From the NCBI RefSeq assembly GCF_013375535.1, contig NZ_JABXJG010000001.1, forward strand, positions 248,001 to 312,000: a DNA stretch of 64,000 nt, written 5' to 3'. Positions 20,681-29,108 of this stretch are shown piece after piece; the first letter of the stretch is position 1, and every line of letters starts with the position of its first letter. The translations under genes were made by a program, and so were the position numbers. Below the pieces are notes generated by a model. That model worked only from the letters and a program-made list of their open reading frames with translations. It was not told the DNA's origin and searched no databases. This stretch comes from Sphingobium sp. 15-1 (GTDB taxonomy: Bacteria > Pseudomonadota > Alphaproteobacteria > Sphingomonadales > Sphingomonadaceae).

Positions 20681-21622
20681 TCATCGATAACGCCCTTTTT
20701 CGTAGGTCGAACTGCTGGTGTCGTAGCGATCATTATCGTCTTCGCGCGACCCGAACAGCGCCTGCTGTTCGCGCTCGGCCCGCCAGGCGGCCTGCGCCTG
20801 CTCGGCGGTCTTCTCCAGCGTGACCTTCTGCGCGTCGACCGACTGGATCCAGGAGGAGGGGATGGAATGATGCACGCCGCCGGCATCCTGGTCGTTCTTG
20901 CTCAGGATGATGCGGTCGCCGCGCAGCTTGTCCACCGTGCCGACATGCTCGCCGTCGCTGCCGACGACTTCCATATGCTCGCGAACCTGCTGGACAGCCT
21001 GGCGTTGTTCCCCCCGGCGGGTACGCCAACTGCCGAACTCATTGTTGAACCGCTGGCGATGTTCATTCTGATATTCCGCATAGTCGCGGTCCAGCTCGTT
21101 GATCCGCTGCTGGCGCCAGGCATAATAATTGGCGTCGTGATGCTCGCCATAATCATGGTTCGCACCAAAGGCGCGCACCCGGTAGCCATGATCCTCGCTG
21201 CCAAAGCCGCTGCGTTCGCCGGTATAGGGCGCATAGCCGCGATTGGGCAGGTAGCGGCTGGAATTGGAGGCAGAGGCATAGCCGATCCGGCTGCTCTGGT
21301 CGCGCGGGTCGCCATAGGGGCGATTATAATAATCGTCATATTCGCGGCGCCGCTCTGCCTCTTCGTCCCCGAACCAGCTCCGTATCTCGTCACCGGCGCG
21401 GTCGAAGAAGCCGCGTTCGTCGGGATCATAATCCTCCGGCGGGCGCCTGGACCCTGACCCGCCATATCCCGAACCCGGTCCCCCAAACTGGCCGCGCGTG
21501 CCATAGCGATAGCTGCGATCGTCCCGCCACTCGCGCCGCGCGCCGTAACGGTCGGAATCGCGGTCCCAATCCGTCCAGTTCCGATCGCCGTCACCATAGC
21601 GACGTCCACCTTGGTAACCCAT
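20681..21622 (-). CDS. DUF2171 domain protein with SWFGD motif and Arg/Gly/Tyr/Asp-rich N-terminal region
   Basis: The 313-residue protein has two parts. Residues 1-200 are low-complexity and rich in Arg, Asp, Gly and Tyr (repeated RYG, DRD and YGD units), probably disordered. Within this lies a GFFDRAGDEIRSWFGDEEAE segment, the SWFGD motif shared by stress-linked envelope proteins of alphaproteobacteria. The C-terminal region (about 215-275, from HMEVVGSDGEHVGTVDK) is a DUF2171/PRC-barrel-like domain. AAGGAG precedes the start at 21622. The function is unknown. It is a lone gene, divergent from the tRNA. Confidence 0.8.
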   Translation of the reverse strand: MGYQGGRRYGDGDRNWTDWDRDSDRYGARREWRDDRSYRYGTRGQFGGPGSGYGGSGSRRPPEDYDPDERGFFDRAGDEIRSWFGDEEAERRREYDDYYNRPYGDPRDQSSRIGYASASNSSRYLPNRGYAPYTGERSGFGSEDHGYRVRAFGANHDYGEHHDANYYAWRQQRINELDRDYAEYQNEHRQRFNNEFGSWRTRRGEQRQAVQQVREHMEVVGSDGEHVGTVDKLRGDRIILSKNDQDAGGVHHSIPSSWIQSVDAQKVTLEKTAEQAQAAWRAEREQQALFGSREDDNDRYDTSSSTYEKGRYR

Positions 21623-21812
21623 TGTCCGTCTCCTTGTCTGCTTTTCCACGGCGTTCGATCACGATCGCCGTTAGGGCACCAATGAGCATGCGGCCGCATC
21701 GTTCCGCCCGTTACGCGGGGGTAATGTCCCGCCTTTGCCCCGACAGATCGGGCCTGTCGCGCCGCCGTCCACGCCGATCGGCAAGGCGCTGCATTTTTGC
21801 GCAAAAAGACCG

Positions 21813-21841
21813 TTGCATGGGCGCAATCGCTCGCTTATAGG
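21813..21841 (+). promoter_or_regulatory. Sigma-70 type promoter of tRNA-Ala
   Basis: A TTGCAT -35 box at 21813 and a TATAGG -10 box at 21836 are separated by 17 bases, placing the start a few bases before the tRNA at 21854. A TTTTGCGCAAAA palindrome lies just upstream. Confidence 0.6.
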
Positions 21842-21853
21842 CAGCGCTCCTTT

Positions 21854-21929
<76 letters not shown>

Positions 21930-22068
21930 TTTCCCTTTGAATTGATGGATTATCCCCATTTGGGGATGGACCTCATTTCTGTCGCGGATTTTTCGGTTTC
22001 CGTGCGCTGGCTCATTATTGCCCGCTGCAGCGTCTACATTCAGCGCGTCGACCAAAAGGGCGCAGGTG

Positions 22069-22995
22069 TCAGAACTCCTCTTCCAGCGCAGGTGGAACCT
22101 CATAGCCCCATTCGGAATATTTGCGGGCGACCACCGCCGCCATGAGCGCGAGTTCGGGCGAACGATCGCCTAGCCGGTGGCTCATGATGATCGGTGATGT
22201 GGCCGGCTCCGCCAGTTCGCGAAAGGCGACGTCGTGGCTGCGCGCGCGTTGCACCGATTCGGGGACGATCGCTATGCCCTCCTCGGCCGCGACGAGGCCG
22301 ATGGCGATTTGCAGCTCCCTCGCTTCGTGGACGATGCGCGGTTCGATGGCATGGTCGCGGAACAGCGAAATGACCTGATCGGCATAGCTGGGGCGGGGCG
22401 CGCGCGGATAGATGATCTGCGGCTCATCGGCCAGGTCGCGCAGCGAAACCGGCCCTTCTCCGTCGGCCAGGGGATGTCCCAGCGGAAAGGCGGCAACCAG
22501 TTTTTCGTCACGCAGGATGATGCGCCGCACGGACGGGTCCTCCAGGCGGATGCGGCCAAAGCCGACATCGATGCGCCCCTCCCTCAGCGCGGCGATCTGT
22601 TCCAGCGTCGTGCTTTCGACCAGGACCAGCTCGACATTTTCGGCCGCCTTGCGAAATTCGCGGATCAATTCCGGCAGGCGCGCATAAATGGTCGAAGCGA
22701 CGAAGCCGATCACCAATTGCCGCCGCTGGCTGGTGGCGGCCGTCTTCACCATCGTTTCCACATCCTCCATCCGCGACAGAAGCTGCAACGCCTGCGCGTG
22801 GAGGAGCCTGCCCACATCGGTCAGCCGCAGCGGCCGGCTTGCGCGGTCGAGCAATGGCGCGCCGACTTGCGCTTCGAGTTGCTGGATGGCGCGTGACAAG
22901 GGGGGCTGCGCGATGTGCAGGCGCTCTGCCGCGCGATTGAAATTTCCCTCTTCAGCGACGGCCACGAAATAGCGCAGAAGGCGGAAGTCCATCAT
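22069..22995 (-). CDS. catR: LysR-type regulator of the cat/ben genes (CatR/BenM type)
   Basis: The 308-residue LysR protein has its helix-turn-helix at about residues 18-37 (FNRAAERLHIAQPPLSRAIQ), with the Q-P-P-L-S-R recognition helix typical of BenM/CatM/CatR. These regulators respond to cis,cis-muconate (and benzoate for BenM). It is divergent from catB by 106 bp. A perfect ATAC-N7-GTAT operator lies 5 bp upstream of its start, the consensus for this subgroup, so it probably represses itself and activates catB onwards. CatR-like and BenM-like roles cannot be told apart from sequence alone; as the only regulator here it may serve both halves. Confidence 0.88.
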   Translation of the reverse strand: MMDFRLLRYFVAVAEEGNFNRAAERLHIAQPPLSRAIQQLEAQVGAPLLDRASRPLRLTDVGRLLHAQALQLLSRMEDVETMVKTAATSQRRQLVIGFVASTIYARLPELIREFRKAAENVELVLVESTTLEQIAALREGRIDVGFGRIRLEDPSVRRIILRDEKLVAAFPLGHPLADGEGPVSLRDLADEPQIIYPRAPRPSYADQVISLFRDHAIEPRIVHEARELQIAIGLVAAEEGIAIVPESVQRARSHDVAFRELAEPATSPIIMSHRLGDRSPELALMAAVVARKYSEWGYEVPPALEEEF

Positions 22996-22999
22996 GTAT

Positions 23000-23014
23000 A
23001 TACCTCCCCGGTAT
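23000..23014. promoter_or_regulatory. CatR/BenM-type operator (ATAC-N7-GTAT)
   Basis: ATAC at 23000-23003 and GTAT at 23011-23014, separated by seven bases, exactly match the consensus site of CatM, BenM and CatR. The site is 5 bp from the catR start and 88 bp before the catB start, so binding would cover the catR promoter or leader and act from upstream on catB. Confidence 0.7.
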
Positions 23015-23101
23015 GGCGTTATGACCTTATTGATCTTTGAACGCCGCTCGCACCCAGCTTAATATCGCAGCGAAACCTAGACTTTTAGGAGAGTCGCCGC
23101 A

Positions 23102-24259
23102 ATGGCCGCATTGAGCCGCGCAGATACCTTCATCGTCGATGTGCCGACGATCCGCCCGCATGTGCTGGCGATGGCGACGATGCACGCCCAGTCGATGGTG
23201 ATCGTCCGCCTGACCGACGCCGACGGTGTGGAGGGCATTGGCGAAGGCACGACCATCGGCGGCCTCAGCTATGGCGAGGAAAGCCCGGAAAGCATCAAAT
23301 CCGCGATCGACACCTATATCATTCCCGTTCTGGAAAGCTGCGATCTGGCGCAGGTCGGCGCGGCGATGGCGAAGGTCGCCCGCTGCGTGCGCGGCAATCA
23401 TTTCGCCAAATGCGCAGTGGAAACGGCGCTGCTCGACATGGCCGGAAAGCGGCTGAACATTCCGGTTTCCGAACTGATCGGCGGCGGTCGCGTGCGCGAC
23501 GATCTGCCGGTCGCCTGGACGCTCGCCAGCGGCGACACCGCGCGGGACATTGCGGAGGGCGAGGAGATGCTCGATCGCCGCCGCCACCGCATCTTCAAGC
23601 TGAAGATCGGCAAGCGCGAGGTGCGCGACGACGTCGCCCATGTGGGCGCCATATGCAAGGCGCTGGGCGACCGGGCGAGCGTGCGCGTCGACGTCAATCA
23701 GAACTGGTCGGAAAGCCAGGCCAGGATCGGCATGGCGATGCTGCATGATGTCGGCTGCGACCTGGTGGAACAGCCCATCGCGGGCGATGTGGTGGCGGCC
23801 ATGGCGCGGCTGTCCAAGGGCCAAGCCATTCCGCTGATGGCGGACGAGGCGCTGAACGGCCCGCGCAGCGCGCTGCGCATCGCCTCCGCCAATGCCGCCG
23901 GGGTCTTCGCGCTGAAGATCGCGCAGTCGGGCGGCCTTTTCGCCACGGCGCAGGTCGCCGCGATCGGCAGCGCGGCGGGCATCGGCCTTTATGGCGGCAC
24001 GATGCTGGAGGGCGGCGTCGGCACCGTCGCCTCGGCCCATGTCTTCGCGACGCTGCCGGAACTGGCATGGGGCACGGAATTGTTCGGCCCGCTGCTCCAG
24101 ACGGAGGATATTTTGAGCGAACCGCTCGCTTATGGCGACTTTTCGCTCGCCGTACCGACCGGGCCGGGGCTGGGCATCGCCTTCGACGAGGACAAGCTCG
24201 CCTTCTTCCGGCGGGATCGCGCCGCGCCGCTCTTCCACCCCGTCGCCGCAGGAGCCTGA
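23102..24259 (+). CDS. catB: Muconate cycloisomerase
   Basis: The 385-residue enzyme of the enolase superfamily converts cis,cis-muconate to muconolactone in the catechol branch of the beta-ketoadipate pathway. The KxK catalytic motif (FKLKIGKRE), the metal ligands in VDVNQNW, the VEQPI segment and ADEAL, and the second-face Lys (FALKIAQSGG) are all present in the expected order. The length is slightly above Pseudomonas CatB (about 373). It is the first gene after the CatR operator and is followed by catC at 5 bp. Confidence 0.95.
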   Translation: MAALSRADTFIVDVPTIRPHVLAMATMHAQSMVIVRLTDADGVEGIGEGTTIGGLSYGEESPESIKSAIDTYIIPVLESCDLAQVGAAMAKVARCVRGNHFAKCAVETALLDMAGKRLNIPVSELIGGGRVRDDLPVAWTLASGDTARDIAEGEEMLDRRRHRIFKLKIGKREVRDDVAHVGAICKALGDRASVRVDVNQNWSESQARIGMAMLHDVGCDLVEQPIAGDVVAAMARLSKGQAIPLMADEALNGPRSALRIASANAAGVFALKIAQSGGLFATAQVAAIGSAAGIGLYGGTMLEGGVGTVASAHVFATLPELAWGTELFGPLLQTEDILSEPLAYGDFSLAVPTGPGLGIAFDEDKLAFFRRDRAAPLFHPVAAGA

Positions 24260-24264
24260 AGCCA

Positions 24265-24555
24265 ATGCTTTTCATGGTCGAAATGGACGTCAACATCCCG
24301 CTGGACTTCGACCCGCAGGAAGCGGCGCGGATCAAGGCGGCGGAAAAGGACTATTTCCAGACGCTTCAGGCGGCGGGCGCCTGGCGGCACATCTGGCGCA
24401 AGGTGGGGCTTTATTCGAACGTCTCCATCTTCGACGTGGAGAGCAATGCGGCGCTGCACGACATGCTGATCGCGCTGCCGCTCTATCCCTTCATGACCAT
24501 GAAGGTGACGCCGCTGTGCCGCCATCCTTCATCCATCCACGACGACGATCGCTGA
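24265..24555 (+). CDS. catC: Muconolactone delta-isomerase
   Basis: The 96-residue protein is CatC, which moves the double bond of muconolactone to give 3-oxoadipate enol-lactone. The start (MLFMVEMDVNIP) and the central RHIWRKVGLYSNVSIFDV and LPLYPFM segments are highly characteristic, and the length matches (about 92-97). It starts 5 bp after catB and is followed 29 bp later by catA, so it lies within the operon. Confidence 0.96.
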   Translation: MLFMVEMDVNIPLDFDPQEAARIKAAEKDYFQTLQAAGAWRHIWRKVGLYSNVSIFDVESNAALHDMLIALPLYPFMTMKVTPLCRHPSSIHDDDR

Positions 24556-24584
24556 TCGCCGGACCCCAATCAGGAGAGAATGCC

Positions 24585-25505
24585 ATGGACGTCAGCTTCG
24601 TGAAGACCCCGGAAATCCAGCAATTGCTGGACCGCGCGGCAGGCGTGCGGGAAAGCGGCGGTGATCCGCGACTGAAGGCGATCATGCGCGATCTCACGGA
24701 AAGCGTGATGGAATTGATCGTGAAGCACGACATCAGCGAGAGCGAATTCTGGCTGGCCATGAAATATCTGGCCGACAGTTCGTCCGAGATCGGCCTGATC
24801 GTGCCGGGAACCGGCCTCGAACATTTCCTGGATCTTTATATGGATGCCAAGGATGCCGAAGCGGGGCTCAGCGGCGGCACGCCGCGCACCATCGAAGGTC
24901 CGCTCTATGTCGCGGGCGCGCCGCTGGTGGAGGGCGACGTCAATCTGAGCGTCGACGCCGATGAGGGCACGCAGACGCTCCATATGAGCGGCGCCGTCAC
25001 CGGTCCGGATGGCGAGCCGGTACAGGACGCGATCGTCCATGTCTGGCACGCCAACAGCAAGGGCTGGTATTCGCATTTCGACCCGACCGGCGAGCAGACG
25101 CCGTTCAACAACCGCCGCCGCATCAAGCTGGGCCAGGATGGCCGCTACGCCTTCCATTCAAAGCAGCCGAGCGGTTATTCGGTGCCGCCGCAGGGCGCGA
25201 CCGACCAGTTGATGCGGGCCTTGGGCCGTCATGGCAACCGTCCGGCCCATGTCCATTTCTTCATCGAGGCGCCCGGCTACCGCACGCTGACGACGCAGAT
25301 CAACTTTGGCGACGATCCCTTCGCGGCCGACGATTTCGCTTTCGGCACCCGCCAGGGCCTGCTGCCCGTGCCCAGCCGTCAGGGCGACAGCGCCACGATC
25401 GCCTTCGACTTCCAGCTTCAGCGCGCTGCAAGCGAGGGTGACGAGGGCTTTTCCTCCCGCATCCGGGCCGAGGCGAAGGCCGAACCGCAGGTCGAGGTCG
25501 CCTGA
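24585..25505 (+). CDS. catA: Catechol 1,2-dioxygenase
   Basis: The 306-residue intradiol dioxygenase opens catechol to cis,cis-muconate using Fe(III). The four iron ligands are seen as Tyr162 (GWYSHF), Tyr198 (PSGYSVPP), His222 and His224 (AHVHFF). The N-terminal helical dimerisation region (about residues 1-100) is complete and the length is typical. A GGAGAGAATGCC tract precedes the ATG at 24585; the ATG four bases earlier is out of frame. A modified-catechol preference (chlorocatechol type) is less likely given the family-typical length. Confidence 0.95.
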   Translation: MDVSFVKTPEIQQLLDRAAGVRESGGDPRLKAIMRDLTESVMELIVKHDISESEFWLAMKYLADSSSEIGLIVPGTGLEHFLDLYMDAKDAEAGLSGGTPRTIEGPLYVAGAPLVEGDVNLSVDADEGTQTLHMSGAVTGPDGEPVQDAIVHVWHANSKGWYSHFDPTGEQTPFNNRRRIKLGQDGRYAFHSKQPSGYSVPPQGATDQLMRALGRHGNRPAHVHFFIEAPGYRTLTTQINFGDDPFAADDFAFGTRQGLLPVPSRQGDSATIAFDFQLQRAASEGDEGFSSRIRAEAKAEPQVEVA

Positions 25506-25531
25506 CCTTCAGGACCATGGGAGACAGGATC

Positions 25532-26887
25532 ATGCATGAACATCTGATGCAGCGTGTCGCGACCGCCGTGGTCGACGACGCCGAAAGCGGCCTGTTCCGC
25601 TGCCGCCGCGATGTCTTCACCGATCCCCAATTGTTCGATCTGGAGATGAAATATATCTTCGAGAGCAACTGGGTCTATCTCGCGCATGAAAGCCAGGTCG
25701 AGAAGAAGAACGACTATTTCACGACCTGGATCGGCCATACGCCGGTCATCCTGACCCGCGCCAAGGACGGCGGCCTCAACGGCGTGGTGAATGCCTGCGC
25801 CCATCGCGGCGCCAAGCTGTGCCGCCGCAAGCGGGGCAACCAGCCGCTGTTCGTCTGCCCCTTCCACGGCTGGAGCTTCAAGACGGACGGCAAGCTGCTG
25901 CGCGCCAAGGACGCCAGCAGCGGCGCCTATCCCGACAGTTTCGATCATGAAGGGTCGCATGATCTGACCAGAGTTCGGGTCGAAAGCTATCGCGGTTTCA
26001 TCTTCGGCTCGCTCAATCATGACGTCCTGCCGCTGGAAGATCATCTGGGCGAGGCGAAGATCATCATAGACCAGATGGTCGATCAGGCGCCCGAAGGACT
26101 GGAGGTGCTGACTGGAAATTCCACCTACACTTTCCACGGCAACTGGAAGATGCAGATGGAGAATGGCTGCGACGGCTATCATGTCAGCTCCGTCCACGAA
26201 AATTACCAATCGACCATGGGCCGCCGCGCCGAGGGCGGGACCAGGGCGGTCGACGCCAATGGCTGGTCGAAGGCGCCCGCCAGCGGCGTCTATGGCTTCG
26301 AACATGGGCATATCCTGCTCTGGACCCAGGTGCTGAACCCGGAAGTCCGCCCAGTCTGGAGCCATAGGGACCAGCTTGTGGAGCGGCTGGGCGAGGACAA
26401 GGCCCGCTTCATCCTGGAGCAGACCCGCAATCTGGCGCTCTATCCGAACATGTTCCTGATGGACCAGTTCTCGACCCAGATCCGCGTGGTGCGGCCGATC
26501 GACGTCCATACCACCGAAGTGACGATCTATTGCTATGCCCCCAAGGGCGAGAGCGCGCAGGACCGCGCCCATCGCATCCGCCAATATGAGGATTTCTTCA
26601 ACGTCACCGGCATGGGCACGCCCGACGATCTGGAGGAATTCCGCAGTTGCCAGTCGGCCTATGAGGGCGCGGGCGAGCTGTGGAACGACCTCAGCCGGGG
26701 CGCCGCCCGCTGGATCGCCGGGCCGGACGCCAATGCGGCGGCGATGGGCATGAACCCGCTGCTGTCGAGCGAACGCAGCGAGGATGAGGGGCTGTTCGTG
26801 CGCCAGCATGAATTTTGGGCACGGATCATGCTCGACGGCATGGCCAGGGACGCGGGCGCGGCGCCCATGATGGAGGCGGCGGAATGA
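25532..26887 (+). CDS. benA: Benzoate 1,2-dioxygenase, large (alpha) subunit
   Basis: The 451-residue Rieske oxygenase alpha subunit adds O2 to benzoate to give the cis-diol carboxylate. The Rieske [2Fe-2S] ligands are Cys89, His91, Cys109 and His112 (CAHRG and CPFHGW). The mononuclear iron site includes His217 and His222 in the ENGCDGYHVSSVH segment. The sequence aligns well by eye with Acinetobacter BenA throughout. The start at 25532 has GGGAG eight bases upstream; the ATG at 25517 does not. The stop overlaps the benB start (ATGA). Related anthranilate, toluate or halobenzoate substrates are possible. Confidence 0.9.
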   Translation: MHEHLMQRVATAVVDDAESGLFRCRRDVFTDPQLFDLEMKYIFESNWVYLAHESQVEKKNDYFTTWIGHTPVILTRAKDGGLNGVVNACAHRGAKLCRRKRGNQPLFVCPFHGWSFKTDGKLLRAKDASSGAYPDSFDHEGSHDLTRVRVESYRGFIFGSLNHDVLPLEDHLGEAKIIIDQMVDQAPEGLEVLTGNSTYTFHGNWKMQMENGCDGYHVSSVHENYQSTMGRRAEGGTRAVDANGWSKAPASGVYGFEHGHILLWTQVLNPEVRPVWSHRDQLVERLGEDKARFILEQTRNLALYPNMFLMDQFSTQIRVVRPIDVHTTEVTIYCYAPKGESAQDRAHRIRQYEDFFNVTGMGTPDDLEEFRSCQSAYEGAGELWNDLSRGAARWIAGPDANAAAMGMNPLLSSERSEDEGLFVRQHEFWARIMLDGMARDAGAAPMMEAAE

Positions 26888-27399
26888 CACTGGTTCTCGA
26901 CAAGCAGCGCGCGGCGCTGTCCTACCGGCAGGTCTGCGCTTTCCTCTATCGGGAGGCGCGGCTGCTGGACGATCGCGCATTCGACGAATGGCTGTCATGC
27001 TATTCGGAACAATGCGAATATTGGATGCCGGCCTGGACCGACGACGATGCGTTGACAACCGATCCCCACAGTGAAATCTCGCTGATCTATTATAGCAATC
27101 GCAAAGGGTTGGAGGATCGCGTCTACCGGCTGAAGACGGAACGATCGTCGGCCAGCACGCCCGAAGCGCGCACATCCCATTTCATCGCCAATGTCGAACT
27201 GCTGGAGACTTGCGAGGACAGGATAGACCTGCGCTACAACTGGCACACGATGAGCCATCGCTACCAGCAGACGGCCCAATTCTTCGGAACCAGTTTCGTG
27301 ACGCTGGATATTGCGGGCGACACGCCGAAGATTCTGAAGAAGAAGATCATCCTCAAGGATGATTATATTCATCAGGTCATCGACATCTATCATCTCTGA
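26884..27399 (+). CDS. benB: Benzoate 1,2-dioxygenase, small (beta) subunit
   Basis: The 171-residue protein is the non-catalytic beta subunit of the aromatic-ring-hydroxylating dioxygenase, an NTF2-like fold that builds the alpha3-beta3 hexamer. The segments FLYREARLLDDRAFDEWL, EYWMPAW, and the YSNRKGLEDRVYRLKTERS stretch are typical of BenB. Its start overlaps the benA stop, giving strict translational coupling. The next gene is benD, 11 bp on; the reductase benC that usually sits between them is missing. Confidence 0.94.
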   Translation: MTLVLDKQRAALSYRQVCAFLYREARLLDDRAFDEWLSCYSEQCEYWMPAWTDDDALTTDPHSEISLIYYSNRKGLEDRVYRLKTERSSASTPEARTSHFIANVELLETCEDRIDLRYNWHTMSHRYQQTAQFFGTSFVTLDIAGDTPKILKKKIILKDDYIHQVIDIYHL

Positions 27400-27410
27400 A
27401 GGAACGAGCG

Positions 27411-28196
27411 ATGATCTTCCAGGGACGTTTCGCCGGCAAGGTCATGGTGGTGACCGGCGCGGCGCAGGGCATAGGGGCGGGCGTCGCCACCCGCGCTGCG
27501 GCCGAGGGCGCCAGTCTGGTGCTGGTGGATCGCGCCGACCTCGTGACCGATGTCGAGCAGGCGATCGTGGCGGCGGGCGGCCGAGCCGTTTCGGTGCGAT
27601 GCGACCTCGAAGCCTATGAGGGCGCCGCGCAGGCCGTGGCGGCGGCGGTTGCGGCGTTCGGGCGCGTCGACATCCTCGTCAACAATGTCGGCGGCGCGAT
27701 CCGCATGCGGCCCTATGCGCGGTTCGAACCCGCGCAGATCGACGCGGAAATCCGCCGCTCCCTGATGCCGACGCTTTATGGCTGTCACGCGGTCTTGCCC
27801 GTGATGCTGGGGCAGGGCGGGGGTACCATCGTCAATGTCTCGTCCAACGCCACGCGGGGCATCCGCCGCGTCCCCTATTCGGCGGCGAAGGGCGGGATCA
27901 ACGGTCTGACGCAAGCGCTGGCGATGGAATATGCGCAAAGCGGCATCCGCGTCGTCGCCACCGCGCCCGGCGGGACGGAGGCGCCGCCGCGCCGCGTTCC
28001 GCGCAATGCGGAGGGTGACGATGAGCAGGAACGGGCCTGGATGGCCGAGGCGGTGGCGCAGGTGACCTCGTCCGCCTTCATGAAGCGCTACGGCACGCTG
28101 GACGAGCAGATCGCGCCGATCCTTTTCCTCGCCTCCGACGAGGCCAGCTATGTGACCGGATCGATCCTGCCCGTGGCTGGCGGCGATATGGGCTGA
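27411..28196 (+). CDS. benD: 1,6-dihydroxycyclohexa-2,4-diene-1-carboxylate dehydrogenase
   Basis: The 261-residue short-chain dehydrogenase re-aromatises the benzoate cis-diol to catechol with loss of CO2 and reduction of NAD+. The nucleotide-binding TGAAQGIG is at residues 15-22, NNVGG near 91-95, the catalytic Ser at 144/145, and Tyr156-x3-Lys160. The PGGTEAPPRR segment after the active site is shared with BenD/XylL proteins. It follows benB by 11 bp. Its product feeds catA earlier in the same operon. Confidence 0.92.
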   Translation: MIFQGRFAGKVMVVTGAAQGIGAGVATRAAAEGASLVLVDRADLVTDVEQAIVAAGGRAVSVRCDLEAYEGAAQAVAAAVAAFGRVDILVNNVGGAIRMRPYARFEPAQIDAEIRRSLMPTLYGCHAVLPVMLGQGGGTIVNVSSNATRGIRRVPYSAAKGGINGLTQALAMEYAQSGIRVVATAPGGTEAPPRRVPRNAEGDDEQERAWMAEAVAQVTSSAFMKRYGTLDEQIAPILFLASDEASYVTGSILPVAGGDMG

Positions 28197-28208
28197 AGGA
28201 CGGGCCAG

Positions 28209-28319
28209 ATGCGGAAAATCCGCGACAGCCATCGCGCCGCCCATTCCCGCTTGTCGGACCAGTTGACGCTGAGCGCCGGGCCGGACGGCCTGCGCGTCTC
28301 CCCAATTCCGGAGGATTGA
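28209..28319 (+). CDS. Possible 36-residue ORF between benD and catD
   Basis: An ATG at 28209, preceded by GAAGGACG, opens a 36-codon frame that ends at 28319, overlapping the ribosome-binding region of catD. The predicted peptide (starting MRKIRDSH, ending SPIPED) is basic then acidic and is not recognised. It could be a real small gene, a leader peptide for catD, or a remnant of a lost gene. Confidence 0.25.
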   Translation: MRKIRDSHRAAHSRLSDQLTLSAGPDGLRVSPIPED

Positions 28320-28321
28320 TC

Positions 28322-29092
28322 ATGCCCTTTACCCCGCGTCCCGGCGCGCGCCTTTATTGGAAAGTCGATGGTCGGGACGATGCGCCCGCCCTGGTGCTGC
28401 TCAACAGCATCGGCACCGACATGGATTTGTGGGATGGGATGCTGCCCCATCTGCGCGATCATTTTGCCCTGCTGCGGATCGATACGCGTGGTCATGGCGC
28501 TTCGGCCGCCGAGCCGGGCGACTATTCGCTGGAGATGCTGGCGCAGGACATATTGTCGGTGGCGGACGCGGCCGGATTCGACCGCTTTTCGGTCGCGGGC
28601 GTGTCGCTGGGCGGGATGATCGGGATGGAGCTGGCCTTGCGCGCACCGGGGCGGATCGAGCGGCTGGTGCCGATCTGCACTTCCGCGGCGATGGACGCCG
28701 CCTCATGGAGCGACCGCATCGCCACGGTCCGCCGCGAAGGCATGGCCGCCATAGCCGATCTCGCCATGGGGCGGTTCCTGTCCGACGCCGCCGATCCGGC
28801 CATCTTCGAAGCGGTGCGCCGTCAGCTTCTGACCATGGATGCGGAGGGCTATGCCGGCTGCGGCGCGGCGATCCGCGACATGGATCTGGCCGGCCGGATC
28901 GCGGCCATCGCCTGCCTGACGCTGGTCGTCACCGGCACGCGGGACGCGTCGACTCCCTTTTCGGGCCATGGCGAGCATCTCCTCGCCCGCATAGCCGGCG
29001 CCAGGCATGAGTCGCTGGATGCCGCGCATCTTGCCCCGCTCGAAGCGCCGGACGCGCTGGCGCGGGTCATCGCCGCCTTTCTGAAAGGCTGA
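28322..29092 (+). CDS. catD: 3-oxoadipate enol-lactonase
   Basis: The 256-residue alpha/beta hydrolase opens 3-oxoadipate enol-lactone to 3-oxoadipate, joining the catechol and protocatechuate branches. The LLNSIGTDMDLWDGM start, the RIDTRGHGAS segment and the nucleophile Ser95 (GVSLGGMIGM) are typical of PcaD/CatD, with an Asp and a late His (DAAHLAPLEAP) completing the triad. GGAGG precedes the ATG at 28322. It is the last gene of the cluster; the 3-oxoadipate CoA-transferase and thiolase (pcaIJF) are not in the window. Confidence 0.92.
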   Translation: MPFTPRPGARLYWKVDGRDDAPALVLLNSIGTDMDLWDGMLPHLRDHFALLRIDTRGHGASAAEPGDYSLEMLAQDILSVADAAGFDRFSVAGVSLGGMIGMELALRAPGRIERLVPICTSAAMDAASWSDRIATVRREGMAAIADLAMGRFLSDAADPAIFEAVRRQLLTMDAEGYAGCGAAIRDMDLAGRIAAIACLTLVVTGTRDASTPFSGHGEHLLARIAGARHESLDAAHLAPLEAPDALARVIAAFLKG

Positions 29093-29108
29093 TGAAGGGG
29101 GGCGCCGC

